From: JABDJZ01 sp047619685
GTDB lineage: Bacteria > Bacteroidota > Rhodothermia > Rhodothermales > UBA10348
Assembly: GCA_047619685.1 (NCBI GenBank)
Contig: JBLHLC010000063.1
Span: 1-16,455 of the forward strand
Length of the DNA stretch: 16,455 nt
Direction: 5' to 3'
Positions 1 through 6,506 of the stretch are shown in pieces. Position numbers and translations under genes: made by a program. A model generated the notes under the pieces. The model saw only the letters and a list, made by a program, of their open reading frames with translations, did no database searches and was not told where the DNA came from. Each line of letters opens with the position of its first letter. Within the stretch, counting starts at the first letter, position 1.

Positions 1-1439
1 CTGTCGGCGGTCTCCAGGAGGTCCATCACGCCCATCGCCCGGAATCCCGGCCGCGAACCCGGCGCAATCCGGGTGAATAGGTCGGTGTCCGGGTCCCACC
101 GCGCAATGCCCTCGCCATCCATGCCCAGCCAGACCCCACCGTCGGCGGCCTCAACCATGGATTGAACCATGCCCCAGGGGATGCCTCCATCCGGGGTCGG
201 CGCGTCATCGGGGTCGCGATAGGTGCGCGTGACCTGGCCCGCTGCATCGAGCACATCGATGCCACCCGCGGCCGTCCCAACCCACATTTCTCCGTTCCAC
301 CGCTCCAGAATGGACCATGTATCGCGGTTTTCCATGGACTGGCCGACGGGGCGAAAGCGGGTCTCGGCGGGCGAAAGAAGCTTCACTCCCGCAGATTCCG
401 TCCCCGCCCAAATCAGCCCCGAGTTGTCTTCCAGAATACTGTAGATGGTATCGTCCCCGAGCCCCAGTGTCTCGTCCACACGAAATGCGGTCCCGCCCGA
501 GCGATCGGTGACCCAGAGACCGCCGTCGGCAGTGCCTGCCCAGACGCCTCCGTCTGTCGCGGTGCTCACCGAAAAGACAATTTCGCCCGCGATTCCGGGG
601 ATTGCGGTGACCGTCTCGTCCTGGGCATTCATGTGTATGAGACCCTGCGGCGTGGCAAGCCAGATGCCGCCCTCCGGATCCAGCGCGATCTCGATGACGA
701 ACGGAATGGATGTGGTGTCTCCTTCGACCGGCCAGAGCCTGTCGAATCGACCCGAGGCTGGATCCAACCGCGAGAGTCCTCCCGCTTCCGTTGCCACCAG
801 CAGGTGCCCGTCTGCCTGGGCTTTCAGGTCTACGATCCAGTCGCCAGGGAGCCCTCCGGGATCGTCCGGGTCTGAAATGAAGCGGGTGAACGTTTCCGTC
901 GCCGCGTCGAACCGGTTGAGTCCCCCTCCAGAAGTTGCTACCCACAGCGTGCCTGCGGCATCTACCTCTACCGCCGATATATCGTTGTCCGATATGGATC
1001 CCTCGTCATCCGCGTCGTGCTTAAATGACTTAAAACGGCCGGTTACCCGATCCAGACGACTCAGACCAGCAGACTCCGTACCTACCCATAAACTTCCGTC
1101 CGGACCTTCAGCGATGTCTATCACGGAAGTGCCCTGAAGCTTGTCAGGGTTCTGCGGATCCGCGCGATATATCGTGATTTCGTCGCCGTCGTACCGGTTG
1201 AGACCGTTCTGAGTGCCGATCCAGATGATCCCTAGGCGGTCCTGCATAAGCACTTGGCCCGTGCTCTGGGAGAGTCCTTCGGCAACCGAGAGCGTGCGGA
1301 CTTCGAGGCGGGGCTGGGCTTTGGCTGCGGTTGGGCTCAGGAAGACGGCGCAGGCTATCAGAAGGGCCACGCTGGCAGTCAGCCCAGGCGCGGATGCCGG
1401 GGCCGGGCGTTGGGGATTTGCGCGGTCTTGGGGGAGCAT
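1..1439 (-). CDS. Two-component-regulator-type beta-propeller sensor, N-terminal part (3' end outside window)
   Basis: Reading the minus strand from the ATG at 1439 gives 479 codons without a stop, running off the left edge. Residues about 20-42 form a hydrophobic signal peptide ending A-K-A-Q, so the protein is exported or its propeller is periplasmic. From residue 49 come nine propeller blades spaced roughly 45 residues apart, each with the Reg_prop signature: IWIGTQNGLNRYDG, LWVGTESAGLSRLD, LWVATSGGGLNRFD, LLVATEAGGLSRLD, IWLATPQGL, VWAGTADGGLW, IWAGTESAGVKLL, MWVGTAAGGIDVLD and VWLGMDGEGIARWD. In this family such propellers sense an extracellular ligand, often a glycan fragment, and are followed by a Y_Y_Y domain and then a histidine kinase, a hybrid kinase with AraC output, or a cyclase; that output lies outside the window and cannot be named. 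It diverges from the TonB-like gene at 1572. TATATT on the minus strand (1446-1451) could be its -10 element. Class sure, output unknown. Confidence 0.87.
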   Translation of the reverse strand, partial: MLPQDRANPQRPAPASAPGLTASVALLIACAVFLSPTAAKAQPRLEVRTLSVAEGLSQSTGQVLMQDRLGIIWIGTQNGLNRYDGDEITIYRADPQNPDKLQGTSVIDIAEGPDGSLWVGTESAGLSRLDRVTGRFKSFKHDADDEGSISDNDISAVEVDAAGTLWVATSGGGLNRFDAATETFTRFISDPDDPGGLPGDWIVDLKAQADGHLLVATEAGGLSRLDPASGRFDRLWPVEGDTTSIPFVIEIALDPEGGIWLATPQGLIHMNAQDETVTAIPGIAGEIVFSVSTATDGGVWAGTADGGLWVTDRSGGTAFRVDETLGLGDDTIYSILEDNSGLIWAGTESAGVKLLSPAETRFRPVGQSMENRDTWSILERWNGEMWVGTAAGGIDVLDAAGQVTRTYRDPDDAPTPDGGIPWGMVQSMVEAADGGVWLGMDGEGIARWDPDTDLFTRIAPGSRPGFRAMGVMDLLETAD

Positions 1440-1571
1440 GCCCGGAATATAGGCGGGGCGTGGTCCTTACCCGCGGGGTCCGATGCGGTCCCGGAAAGGC
1501 CCGAGGGCAACCCAGCGGTGTGACGTGTGTCTCCTTACCGAGCCACCATCCCCGCCACGAGCCCAATCGCC

Positions 1572-2114
1572 ATGAACTCCCGAAAAACGCCCGACGCTGA
1601 CCTCCGCTCCCGCTACACCGTTTTCCTCCAGATAGGATTCGTCCTGGTGCTGGGCCTCCTCATTCTGGCTGCGCGAGCCGATATTCGTGTCAGCGGCGAG
1701 TTCAAGGTGGCGTTCAACGAGTCCGATGATTTTCTGATTGACGACGTGGTTGTGACCAAGCACGAGCCGGCGCCGCCCCCTCCTGTCCGCAAAGTCGCTT
1801 TGGATTCCGGGGCCGAGGTCTTCGTGATTGTCGAGGAGATGCCGGAGCTGATCGGTGGATTGGCTTCGTTGCAACGGGGGATTCACTATCCGGAAATCGC
1901 CAAGAAAGCCGGCGTCGAGGGCCGCGTGATCGTGAGCTTCGTGGTCAACAAGACCGGTGGCGTCGATGACCCGGTCGTGGTTCGCGGAATTGGCGCGGGA
2001 TGCGACGAGGAGGCGCTTGGTGCTGTTTCGAGGGCTCGGTTTAAACCCGGCAAACAGCGGGGACAGGCGGTCAACGTCAAGATATCCCTGCCCATTACGT
2101 TCAGGCTGAAGTAG
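1572..2114 (+). CDS. TonB-family energy transducer, short form (180 aa)
   Basis: The protein starts with a short basic cytoplasmic tail (residues 1-15), has one transmembrane helix at about 16-36, a short linker with the proline run EPAPPPPV at 65-72, and a C-terminal TonB domain at about 88-180. The domain shows the family pattern: MPELIGGLASLQRGIHYPEIA, then GVEGRVIVSFVVNKTGGVDD, then a Cys-Asp-Glu-Glu-Ala-Leu helix and ARFKPGKQRGQAVNVKISLPITF. Such proteins couple the inner-membrane proton motive force, through ExbB/ExbD, to outer-membrane receptors; the receptor at 12438 is a possible client, though no linkage is shown. The linker is too short to span a periplasm easily, as is common in Bacteroidota paralogues, so some of these act in other envelope roles. 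The start is the ATG at 1572, directly before the basic tail; an in-frame GTG at 1527 would add 15 residues of poor character. No Shine-Dalgarno sequence is visible. Confidence 0.86.
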   Translation: MNSRKTPDADLRSRYTVFLQIGFVLVLGLLILAARADIRVSGEFKVAFNESDDFLIDDVVVTKHEPAPPPPVRKVALDSGAEVFVIVEEMPELIGGLASLQRGIHYPEIAKKAGVEGRVIVSFVVNKTGGVDDPVVVRGIGAGCDEEALGAVSRARFKPGKQRGQAVNVKISLPITFRLK

Positions 2115-2128
2115 CGGCTCGTGGGTGC

Positions 2129-3262
2129 TTAGTCCCTGACGAAGGGGTCACTGAAGCGTACATCTGTTGCCAGGGTGGGATCTGTCAGCGTCTCGAGGAA
2201 GGCCACCAGCGCGTTGATCTCCCCGTTTGACAGGTTCATCCGGCGGGGTTGACCGTTCTGCTCCAGGCGATTGTCCAGATTCGGATGAGCCTGGATGCCG
2301 TTGTTGTAGAACTCGACCACATCACGCAGCGTCGCGAACCGTCCGTCGTGCATGTAAGGTGCCGTCAACTCGATGTTGCGAAGGGAGGCCGTCTTGAACC
2401 TGCCATTCCCGGCGCCCTGGTCGGCGGCCGTGTTGACATCGAGCCCGTTATTTCGGGCCTGATCGCCTACTGCGATGTCACCGCGGTGGCAGTTTGAGCA
2501 CTGGGTGCGCCCGCTGAAGAACAACTGGAGGCCCTGATTCTCCCGTGCTGTCAAACCGGGCAAATTCTGTCCAGGATTCCCGTTCATCCCCAGCCGACCC
2601 TGGTCGAACCTGGAATTGAACGTGACCATCGAGCGCTCGAACTGTGCGATGGCGTTGGCGATGCGGGCCGACGTGACGTCCGTGCTGCCAAAGGCGTTCT
2701 GGAAGAGATCATCGTAGTAGGGCGCCTCTTCGATGCGCGCGACCAACTCCGTCAACGTCATGCCCATTTCCGTGGCGTCCTGGATGGGCATCAGGGCCTG
2801 GTCCTCCACGCTCATGGCGCGCTCGTCCCAAAACATATTGCCGTTCCGGTAGAAGCGGACGTTGGCTACCGACATGGCGTTGCGGCCTGTGAGCCCGCCC
2901 TCGAAACCGACGCTCAACCCAAGGGGATCGGCGAAGCCGGATTCCTGCTGGTGGCAGGATGCACAGGCGACCGTGCGATTTACAGAAAGCTCGGTGTCGT
3001 AAAACAACACCCGGCCCAGCGTGGCCCCCGCGTCCGTCACGGGATTGGCGTTAGGCGTGTTGTCTTCGTTGCCCGCCTGGGCGCGTGCGAAGGCCGGCAC
3101 CACTTGGGAGGAGTAATCGAAGGGTGCGCTGGGAAGGTTGAGCTGCGTTGACGCGGTAAGAGTGCCGGGGTCTGTGTCCGTGCTTGGCGAGATGGCCGCG
3201 GTGGGGTCGTCGCAGGCTGCGAGGATCAGGACGGCCGCGAGAATCAGGTTGGTAGCGCGCAT
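2129..3262 (-). CDS. Di-haem cytochrome c peroxidase (CcpA/MauG family) lipoprotein
   Basis: A 377-residue protein with a lipoprotein signal: hydrophobic stretch 5-16 and lipobox L14-A-A-C17. Two CxxCH haem-c motifs are present, CASCH at 100-104 and CSNCH at 255-259, as in bacterial cytochrome c peroxidases that reduce hydrogen peroxide to water with electrons from small cytochromes. Other family landmarks are TLGRVLFYDTELS (81-93), RNAMSVANVRF (127-137), FWDERAMSVEDQALMPI (144-160), an ARIANAIAQFERSM segment (199-212) and APYMHDGRF (301-309), whose Met304 is the expected axial ligand of the high-potential haem. The C-terminal ALVAFLETLTD is also typical. Length matches the family. The ATG at 3262 is preferred because it begins the signal peptide; the open frame extends upstream to 3622 but that part is low-complexity and overlaps the antitoxin gene. 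It converges on the TonB-like gene with 14 nt between stops. It likely works in the periplasm, lipid-anchored. Confidence 0.93.
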   Translation of the reverse strand: MRATNLILAAVLILAACDDPTAAISPSTDTDPGTLTASTQLNLPSAPFDYSSQVVPAFARAQAGNEDNTPNANPVTDAGATLGRVLFYDTELSVNRTVACASCHQQESGFADPLGLSVGFEGGLTGRNAMSVANVRFYRNGNMFWDERAMSVEDQALMPIQDATEMGMTLTELVARIEEAPYYDDLFQNAFGSTDVTSARIANAIAQFERSMVTFNSRFDQGRLGMNGNPGQNLPGLTARENQGLQLFFSGRTQCSNCHRGDIAVGDQARNNGLDVNTAADQGAGNGRFKTASLRNIELTAPYMHDGRFATLRDVVEFYNNGIQAHPNLDNRLEQNGQPRRMNLSNGEINALVAFLETLTDPTLATDVRFSDPFVRD

Positions 3263-3460
3263 GAACGGGGAGTTTGAGCGTGTGACCAGAGTACACGAGC
3301 GGCCGCGGGGTGCCCCCAGGCGGGAGGGCTGAGGTTTGGCTGAATGGGGTGGAGATTGGGGCGAGCGGTGAGGAGGAACGCGCGAGCCGGACGGGTTATG
3401 CCGGGCGTTCCCGGCGTGTCGACCGAGGTGAGGCAACAACCTTTCGGGCGGACCGTAGGT

Positions 3461-3479
3461 GATGTATAACTTATACATC
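3461..3479. promoter_or_regulatory. Perfect palindrome, probable operator of the toxin-antitoxin pair
   Basis: GATGTATAA, a central C, then TTATACATC: two perfect 9-bp arms around one base, ending 5 nt before the antitoxin ATG. The AT-rich dyad contrasts with the GC-rich surroundings. RHH antitoxins generally bind such palindromes and repress their own operon. TATAAC or TATACA inside it could serve as the -10 element; if so the transcript would be leaderless or nearly so. No convincing -35 element was found. Confidence 0.62.
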
Positions 3480-3484
3480 GCAAA

Positions 3485-3802
3485 ATGGCCAGCGCACCGA
3501 AGTCCCGCATGGTCCGAAAACAGATCTACATCGCTCCCGAACACGAGGAGGCGCTCAAACTTCGCGCTCTGTCGAAAGGAATTTCCGAAGCGGAGATCAT
3601 TCGGGAAGCGCTGACGCTGCACCTGCTGGATAGGGGCAACGCCGCCGGGCGAGCCGCGAGGGTTGCGGAGTTCATGGCGTCCGGCGATAGAATTGCAGAG
3701 GCTTCGGCCAAGGAGCCGGGTTTCCGCTTTGTCCGGGACGAATTGTACCAGGAAAGAGAGTCTCGCTGGAGTCCTGGTGCGCCCAAGCCCTCCGGCCGAT
3801 GA
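3485..3802 (+). CDS. Ribbon-helix-helix (CopG/Arc-like) antitoxin
   Basis: A 105-residue protein. Residues about 9-43 (MVRKQIYIAPEHEEALK, then ALSKGISEAEIIREAL) fit a ribbon-helix-helix DNA-binding fold: a short strand KQIYI followed by two helices. The remaining part, ending in a basic-proline tail, would be the toxin-neutralising arm. Its stop overlaps the PIN toxin start (ATGA, 3799-3802), the usual translational coupling of antitoxin and toxin. The palindrome directly upstream supports autoregulation. The ATG at 3485 is chosen because it lies 5 nt after the palindrome; an internal ATG at 3509 would also keep the whole DNA-binding domain. The RHH assignment rests on pattern, not on a search. 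Confidence 0.78.
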   Translation: MASAPKSRMVRKQIYIAPEHEEALKLRALSKGISEAEIIREALTLHLLDRGNAAGRAARVAEFMASGDRIAEASAKEPGFRFVRDELYQERESRWSPGAPKPSGR

Positions 3803-4242
3803 GTTGCTTTGTCGATACCAACGTGCTCGTCTACTGGGCGAAGGATCCTGACCCAGAGCGTCGCGACAGGGCCCGCTCCGTGGTGGAAGCCGCTGCTTCC
3901 GGCGGCCACGCTTCGATTTCTGTTCAGGTGATGTCCGAATTCGCTCGGGTATGTCTTTCCAAGAGCCCGAACGTCGATCCCGGTTTAGTCCGTCGTTACC
4001 TGAATCAGTTCGATTCCCTGTTCAGGGTTTTCCCCCTCTCCTACGACATCGTCCTCGAGGCCATTCGCGGCGTGACAGACCACCAGTTTTCCTATTTCGA
4101 TGCCCAGATCTGGGCCGCGGCCCGGCTGCACCAAATCGAAACCGTCCTGTCTGAAGATTTCTCCGACGGCCGCACCATCGAGGGCGTCAGGTTTCTGAAT
4201 CCGTTCGCTGCGGGCTTCGACCTGGACCAGTTGCGCGGGTAG
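3799..4242 (+). CDS. vapC: PIN-domain toxin (VapC-type ribonuclease)
   Basis: A 147-residue protein covering a complete PIN domain. It opens with SCFVDTNVLVYW (Asp6), then has SVQVMSEF (Glu47), FSYFDAQIWAAA (Asp101) and VLSEDFSDG (Asp120/Asp123), which match the acidic Mg2+-binding residues of VapC nucleases that cleave tRNA or rRNA sites. All expected acidic positions are present, so the toxin looks active. It is translationally coupled to the RHH antitoxin in front. The symbol is used generically for PIN toxins of TA pairs; the RNA target cannot be read from sequence. Confidence 0.87.
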   Translation: MSCFVDTNVLVYWAKDPDPERRDRARSVVEAAASGGHASISVQVMSEFARVCLSKSPNVDPGLVRRYLNQFDSLFRVFPLSYDIVLEAIRGVTDHQFSYFDAQIWAAARLHQIETVLSEDFSDGRTIEGVRFLNPFAAGFDLDQLRG

Positions 4243-4259
4243 GCTATCGCGGGTTTGCG

Positions 4260-4349
4260 TGTGACATTCGGCCGAATCGGGCCATTTGTAGGGGGACGCC
4301 CTACACCATGTCACAGAGAGACCAGCTAGTTGTGGCCTTTGTGTCACAA
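4260..4349. repeat. Cluster of inverted repeats between the TA pair and the M28 peptidase
   Basis: An outer perfect pair, TGTGACAT (4260-4267) and ATGTCACA (4308-4315), encloses two smaller dyads: the 12-bp palindrome ATTCGGCCGAAT (4266-4277) and a 7-bp stem TGTAGGG / CCCTACA (4287-4293 and 4299-4305) with a 5-nt loop. A further dyad, TTGTG-T-CACAA, lies at 4339-4349. The hexamer GTCACA or its complement occurs in the outer arms and in the last dyad. It may be a structured RNA 3' end of the toxin mRNA, a small mobile palindromic repeat, or operator sites for the peptidase gene. No T-run follows, so a simple intrinsic terminator is unlikely. Confidence 0.55.
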
Positions 4350-4414
4350 CGTTATTGGGAGGATCCGAGGTTCGTATATACCACCCGATTCCAACCACCT
4401 CTCTCGAGAACGCG

Positions 4415-6046
4415 ATGACCTTCTCCCCCAGACTTTTCCTTCTCGTTGCCCTCCTGCTGACGACCCTCGTGGCGCTCCCCGCGGCGGCCCAACTATCGGA
4501 GCCGGTTGACGCAGACGCCAACGCGCTTATCCGCAAACACGGCATGGAGCTGAGCGAAGTCGCCGGCACCCTCCACATGATGACCGATGTGTTCGGCGGC
4601 CGCCTTACCGGATCCGCGGAACTGGACAAGGCAACGGCCTGGGCCGCCGAGACCATGGAGGCTATGGGCCTTCAGAACGTCAAACAGGAAGCCTGGGGAC
4701 CCTTCGGAAAAGGCTGGTCTCTCAACAGCTTTTCGATGAACGCCCGCACCGAAGCGGCCAACTTCCCGATCTACGCGTTCCCGAAAGCGTGGTCGCATGG
4801 CACCAGCGGGATGGTTTCTGGCGAGGTGGTGGTCGTTGACCCGGCGGTCGAGTACACCCAGGAAGAGCTGTCAGCCCTGGTTGCCGGCAAAATCGCCTTT
4901 GTCAGCGCCGAGCGCGAGTTGACCGAGCCCTTCGAGCCCATTGCTCGGCGCCACGATGACGAGGCCCTGCTCCGGATGTCCAACTGGACGGGCAATGCAG
5001 AAGGCGGTCGGGGCGGAAGGCGCTTTCGTCGCGGTGGTGCAGCCGGAGGAGCCTCCGTCCTGGCAACCAACGCCCTCGCCATAGTAGACGTGTCACGCCT
5101 GGGCGACTACGGTACGATTTTCGTCTCTGGCGCCGCTGCCCTGCCCAACCCCGAGGGAGGTCGCGGCTCGGCCTACGCCATGGATGCGCCCGCCACGCCG
5201 CCGCAGGTCACCATGGCCCCGGAGCACTACAACCGGATCATGCGCCTGGTTGCGTCCGGATTCCCGGTGTCGATTGATGTGTCGCTTGATGTGGCATTCA
5301 AGACCGACGACCCGATGGAGTACAACGTCATCGGCGAGATTCCTGGCACAGATCCACAGATCGGCGATGAAGTCGTAATGCTCGGCGCCCACTACGACGG
5401 CTGGCATGCCGGCACGGGCTCGACAGACAACGCCTCCGGTTCGTCCGTTATGGTCGAGGCCATGCGCATCCTGACCGAGACCTTCGCAGAAATGGGCACG
5501 ACCCCTCGTCGCACCATTCGCGTTGCACTCTGGACCGGCGAAGAGCAGGGACTGAATGGATCCCGCGCCTACGTGTCCGATCACTTTGCGGCGTCTGAAG
5601 GCCGTGGCGGTCCCATCACCGAGATCAAACCCGAGCATTCAAAGCTGTCCGGTTATTACAACCTGGACAACGGGACCGGCAAAATCCGGGGCGTCTACCA
5701 GCAGGGTAACGTCGAGGTGGCTCCCATTTTCAAGGCCTGGATGGGCCCCTTCCAGGATCTGGGCGCCGGCACGCTGTCGCTGCAGAATACCGGTGGGACC
5801 GACCATCTCTCGTTTGATGGCGTCGGACTGCCTGGCTTCCAGTTCATTCAGGAGCCGATGGCCTATGGAACCAAGACCCACCACTCCAACATGGACGTGT
5901 ACGACCACGCCGTGATCGAGGACCTGGCCCAGAGCGCGACGATCATCGCCTCGTTTGTGTATCACACCGCGATGCGGGATGAGCAGTTGCCGAGGAAGGC
6001 GATGCCGCCGGTGGAGACAGAAGCCGGGGCGACCAGTAGCCGATAG
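4415..6046 (+). CDS. Secreted M28-family zinc aminopeptidase
   Basis: A 543-residue protein with a classic signal peptide (residues 1-25: FLLVALLLTTLVALPAAAQ, cleavage near AAA-Q). The catalytic part has the M28 co-catalytic zinc motifs in order: GAHYDGW (His326), STDNASG (Asp338, bridging), TGEEQGLNGS (Glu376 catalytic base, Glu377 ligand), YYNLDNG (Asp418) and THHSNMD (His489/490). All expected ligands are present. The insert at about 130-265 fits a protease-associated (PA-like) domain and contains a Gly/Arg-rich stretch (residues 197-213) that is probably a disordered loop. The family removes N-terminal amino acids from peptides, here in the periplasm or outside the cell. The ATG at 4415 opens the signal peptide; the frame extends upstream to 4355 without coding character. 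It stands alone, with the inverted-repeat block upstream. A peptide-scavenging role is inferred. Confidence 0.93.
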   Translation: MTFSPRLFLLVALLLTTLVALPAAAQLSEPVDADANALIRKHGMELSEVAGTLHMMTDVFGGRLTGSAELDKATAWAAETMEAMGLQNVKQEAWGPFGKGWSLNSFSMNARTEAANFPIYAFPKAWSHGTSGMVSGEVVVVDPAVEYTQEELSALVAGKIAFVSAERELTEPFEPIARRHDDEALLRMSNWTGNAEGGRGGRRFRRGGAAGGASVLATNALAIVDVSRLGDYGTIFVSGAAALPNPEGGRGSAYAMDAPATPPQVTMAPEHYNRIMRLVASGFPVSIDVSLDVAFKTDDPMEYNVIGEIPGTDPQIGDEVVMLGAHYDGWHAGTGSTDNASGSSVMVEAMRILTETFAEMGTTPRRTIRVALWTGEEQGLNGSRAYVSDHFAASEGRGGPITEIKPEHSKLSGYYNLDNGTGKIRGVYQQGNVEVAPIFKAWMGPFQDLGAGTLSLQNTGGTDHLSFDGVGLPGFQFIQEPMAYGTKTHHSNMDVYDHAVIEDLAQSATIIASFVYHTAMRDEQLPRKAMPPVETEAGATSSR

Positions 6047-6060
6047 CCAGTAGCCGGTAG
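6033..6060. repeat. 14-bp tandem duplication carrying the peptidase stop codon
   Basis: CCAGTAGCCGATAG (6033-6046) is directly followed by CCAGTAGCCGGTAG (6047-6060), two 14-mers differing at one base. The TAG ending the first copy is the stop codon of the M28 peptidase. The related sub-repeat AGTAGCCG/ATAGCC suggests replication slippage. Confidence 0.8.
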
Positions 6061-6079
6061 GATTTGAGTTGGCAGCGTT

Positions 6080-6110
6080 CGGGGCTGGGTCTGGGTCAGG
6101 CCCAGCCCCG
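6080..6110. terminator. GC-rich hairpin, possible transcription end
   Basis: Perfect 10-bp arms CGGGGCTGGG (6080-6089) and CCCAGCCCCG (6101-6110) around an 11-nt loop, about 35 nt after the peptidase stop. Only TT and then mixed sequence follow on the plus strand, so it lacks a proper U-tract. It could instead be an RNA 3'-stabilising stem or a rho-linked end. The stop codon of the small minus-strand gene lies in its loop. Confidence 0.4.
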
Positions 6111-6299
6111 TTGCTGTGGTTCATCAGCGCCGGTGATGTGGTGAATCCACATTTCCTTGCGGTCAAAATGGATCCAGACCCCGGCATCGCCCAGCCGGGT
6201 GGGTTGCTCGTTGATGGATTCGCTGAAGGGGCAGAAGCGCCCCTCCACGTCCAGACCCAAGCGGGCGATGCTCAGGTAGAAACGGAAATAACTGTTCAT
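6096..6299 (-). CDS. Small hypothetical protein (67 aa), not recognised
   Basis: Read from the ATG at 6299 on the minus strand. The product is aromatic-rich and charged, beginning MNSYFRFYLSIARLG and carrying GVWIHFDRKEMWIHHIT near residues 41-57. Third codon positions are mostly G or C, as in the true genes around it, which argues for coding rather than chance. The open frame continues upstream to 6323, but MNSYF is the more natural start. There is no recognisable signal peptide or catalytic motif. The VWIHFDRKEMWIHHI stretch resembles beta-strand pairs in VOC/glyoxalase-like proteins, but the length is too short for a complete fold, so it may be a remnant. The gene faces the M28 peptidase and its stop is inside the hairpin at 6080-6110. 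It may not be expressed. Confidence 0.42.
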   Translation of the reverse strand: MNSYFRFYLSIARLGLDVEGRFCPFSESINEQPTRLGDAGVWIHFDRKEMWIHHITGADEPQQRGWA

Positions 6300-6421
6300 A
6301 GGCAGTAGCGTCAGTAGGCACAAGAGGTCGAAAGAACGGAGGCGGCATGGAGGGTACGCGGGCCACTGTGCAGCGCCGCCTTACACTCGCCAGAGTGAAA
6401 GCAGGCCCGCGGCATCTTCCA

Positions 6422-6498
6422 GGGTCAAAGACGCGCTTCCTGTAAACCGGCATTGCACAGGTAAGGGGTTAGGCTGTACCTATGCTCGCCTTTGACCC
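6422..6498. promoter_or_regulatory. Inverted repeat bracketing the WYL gene leader, possible operator
   Basis: GGGTCAAAG (6422-6430) and its exact complement CTTTGACCC (6490-6498) face each other across about 59 nt; allowing one mismatch the arms extend to 12 bp (GGGTCAAAG-A/G-CG). The right arm ends 8 nt before the ATG at 6507. The position over the promoter and start of a regulator gene suggests an autoregulatory site bound as two distant half-sites, but chance cannot be excluded. The rest of the 6300-6506 gap shows no other gene. Confidence 0.38.
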
Positions 6499-6506
6499 CT
6501 ATTTTG

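Noticed and set aside
205..945. Long minus-strand and plus-strand open frames within 162-1137
   Set aside because: They are other-frame shadows of the propeller gene, whose repeated W-x-G-T blades run uninterrupted in the true frame.
1446..1451. TATATT on the minus strand as a firm promoter for the propeller gene
   Set aside because: No matching -35 or TTTG element at the right spacing, so it is mentioned only as a possibility.
3400..3415. GCCGGG-CGTT-CCCGGC hairpin as a terminator or operator
   Set aside because: It lies between divergent genes, lacks a T-run, and short GC dyads are expected by chance at this base composition.
3263..3622. Upstream extension of the cytochrome c peroxidase by 120 residues
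   Set aside because: It would bury the lipoprotein signal peptide internally and overlap the divergent antitoxin gene and its palindrome.
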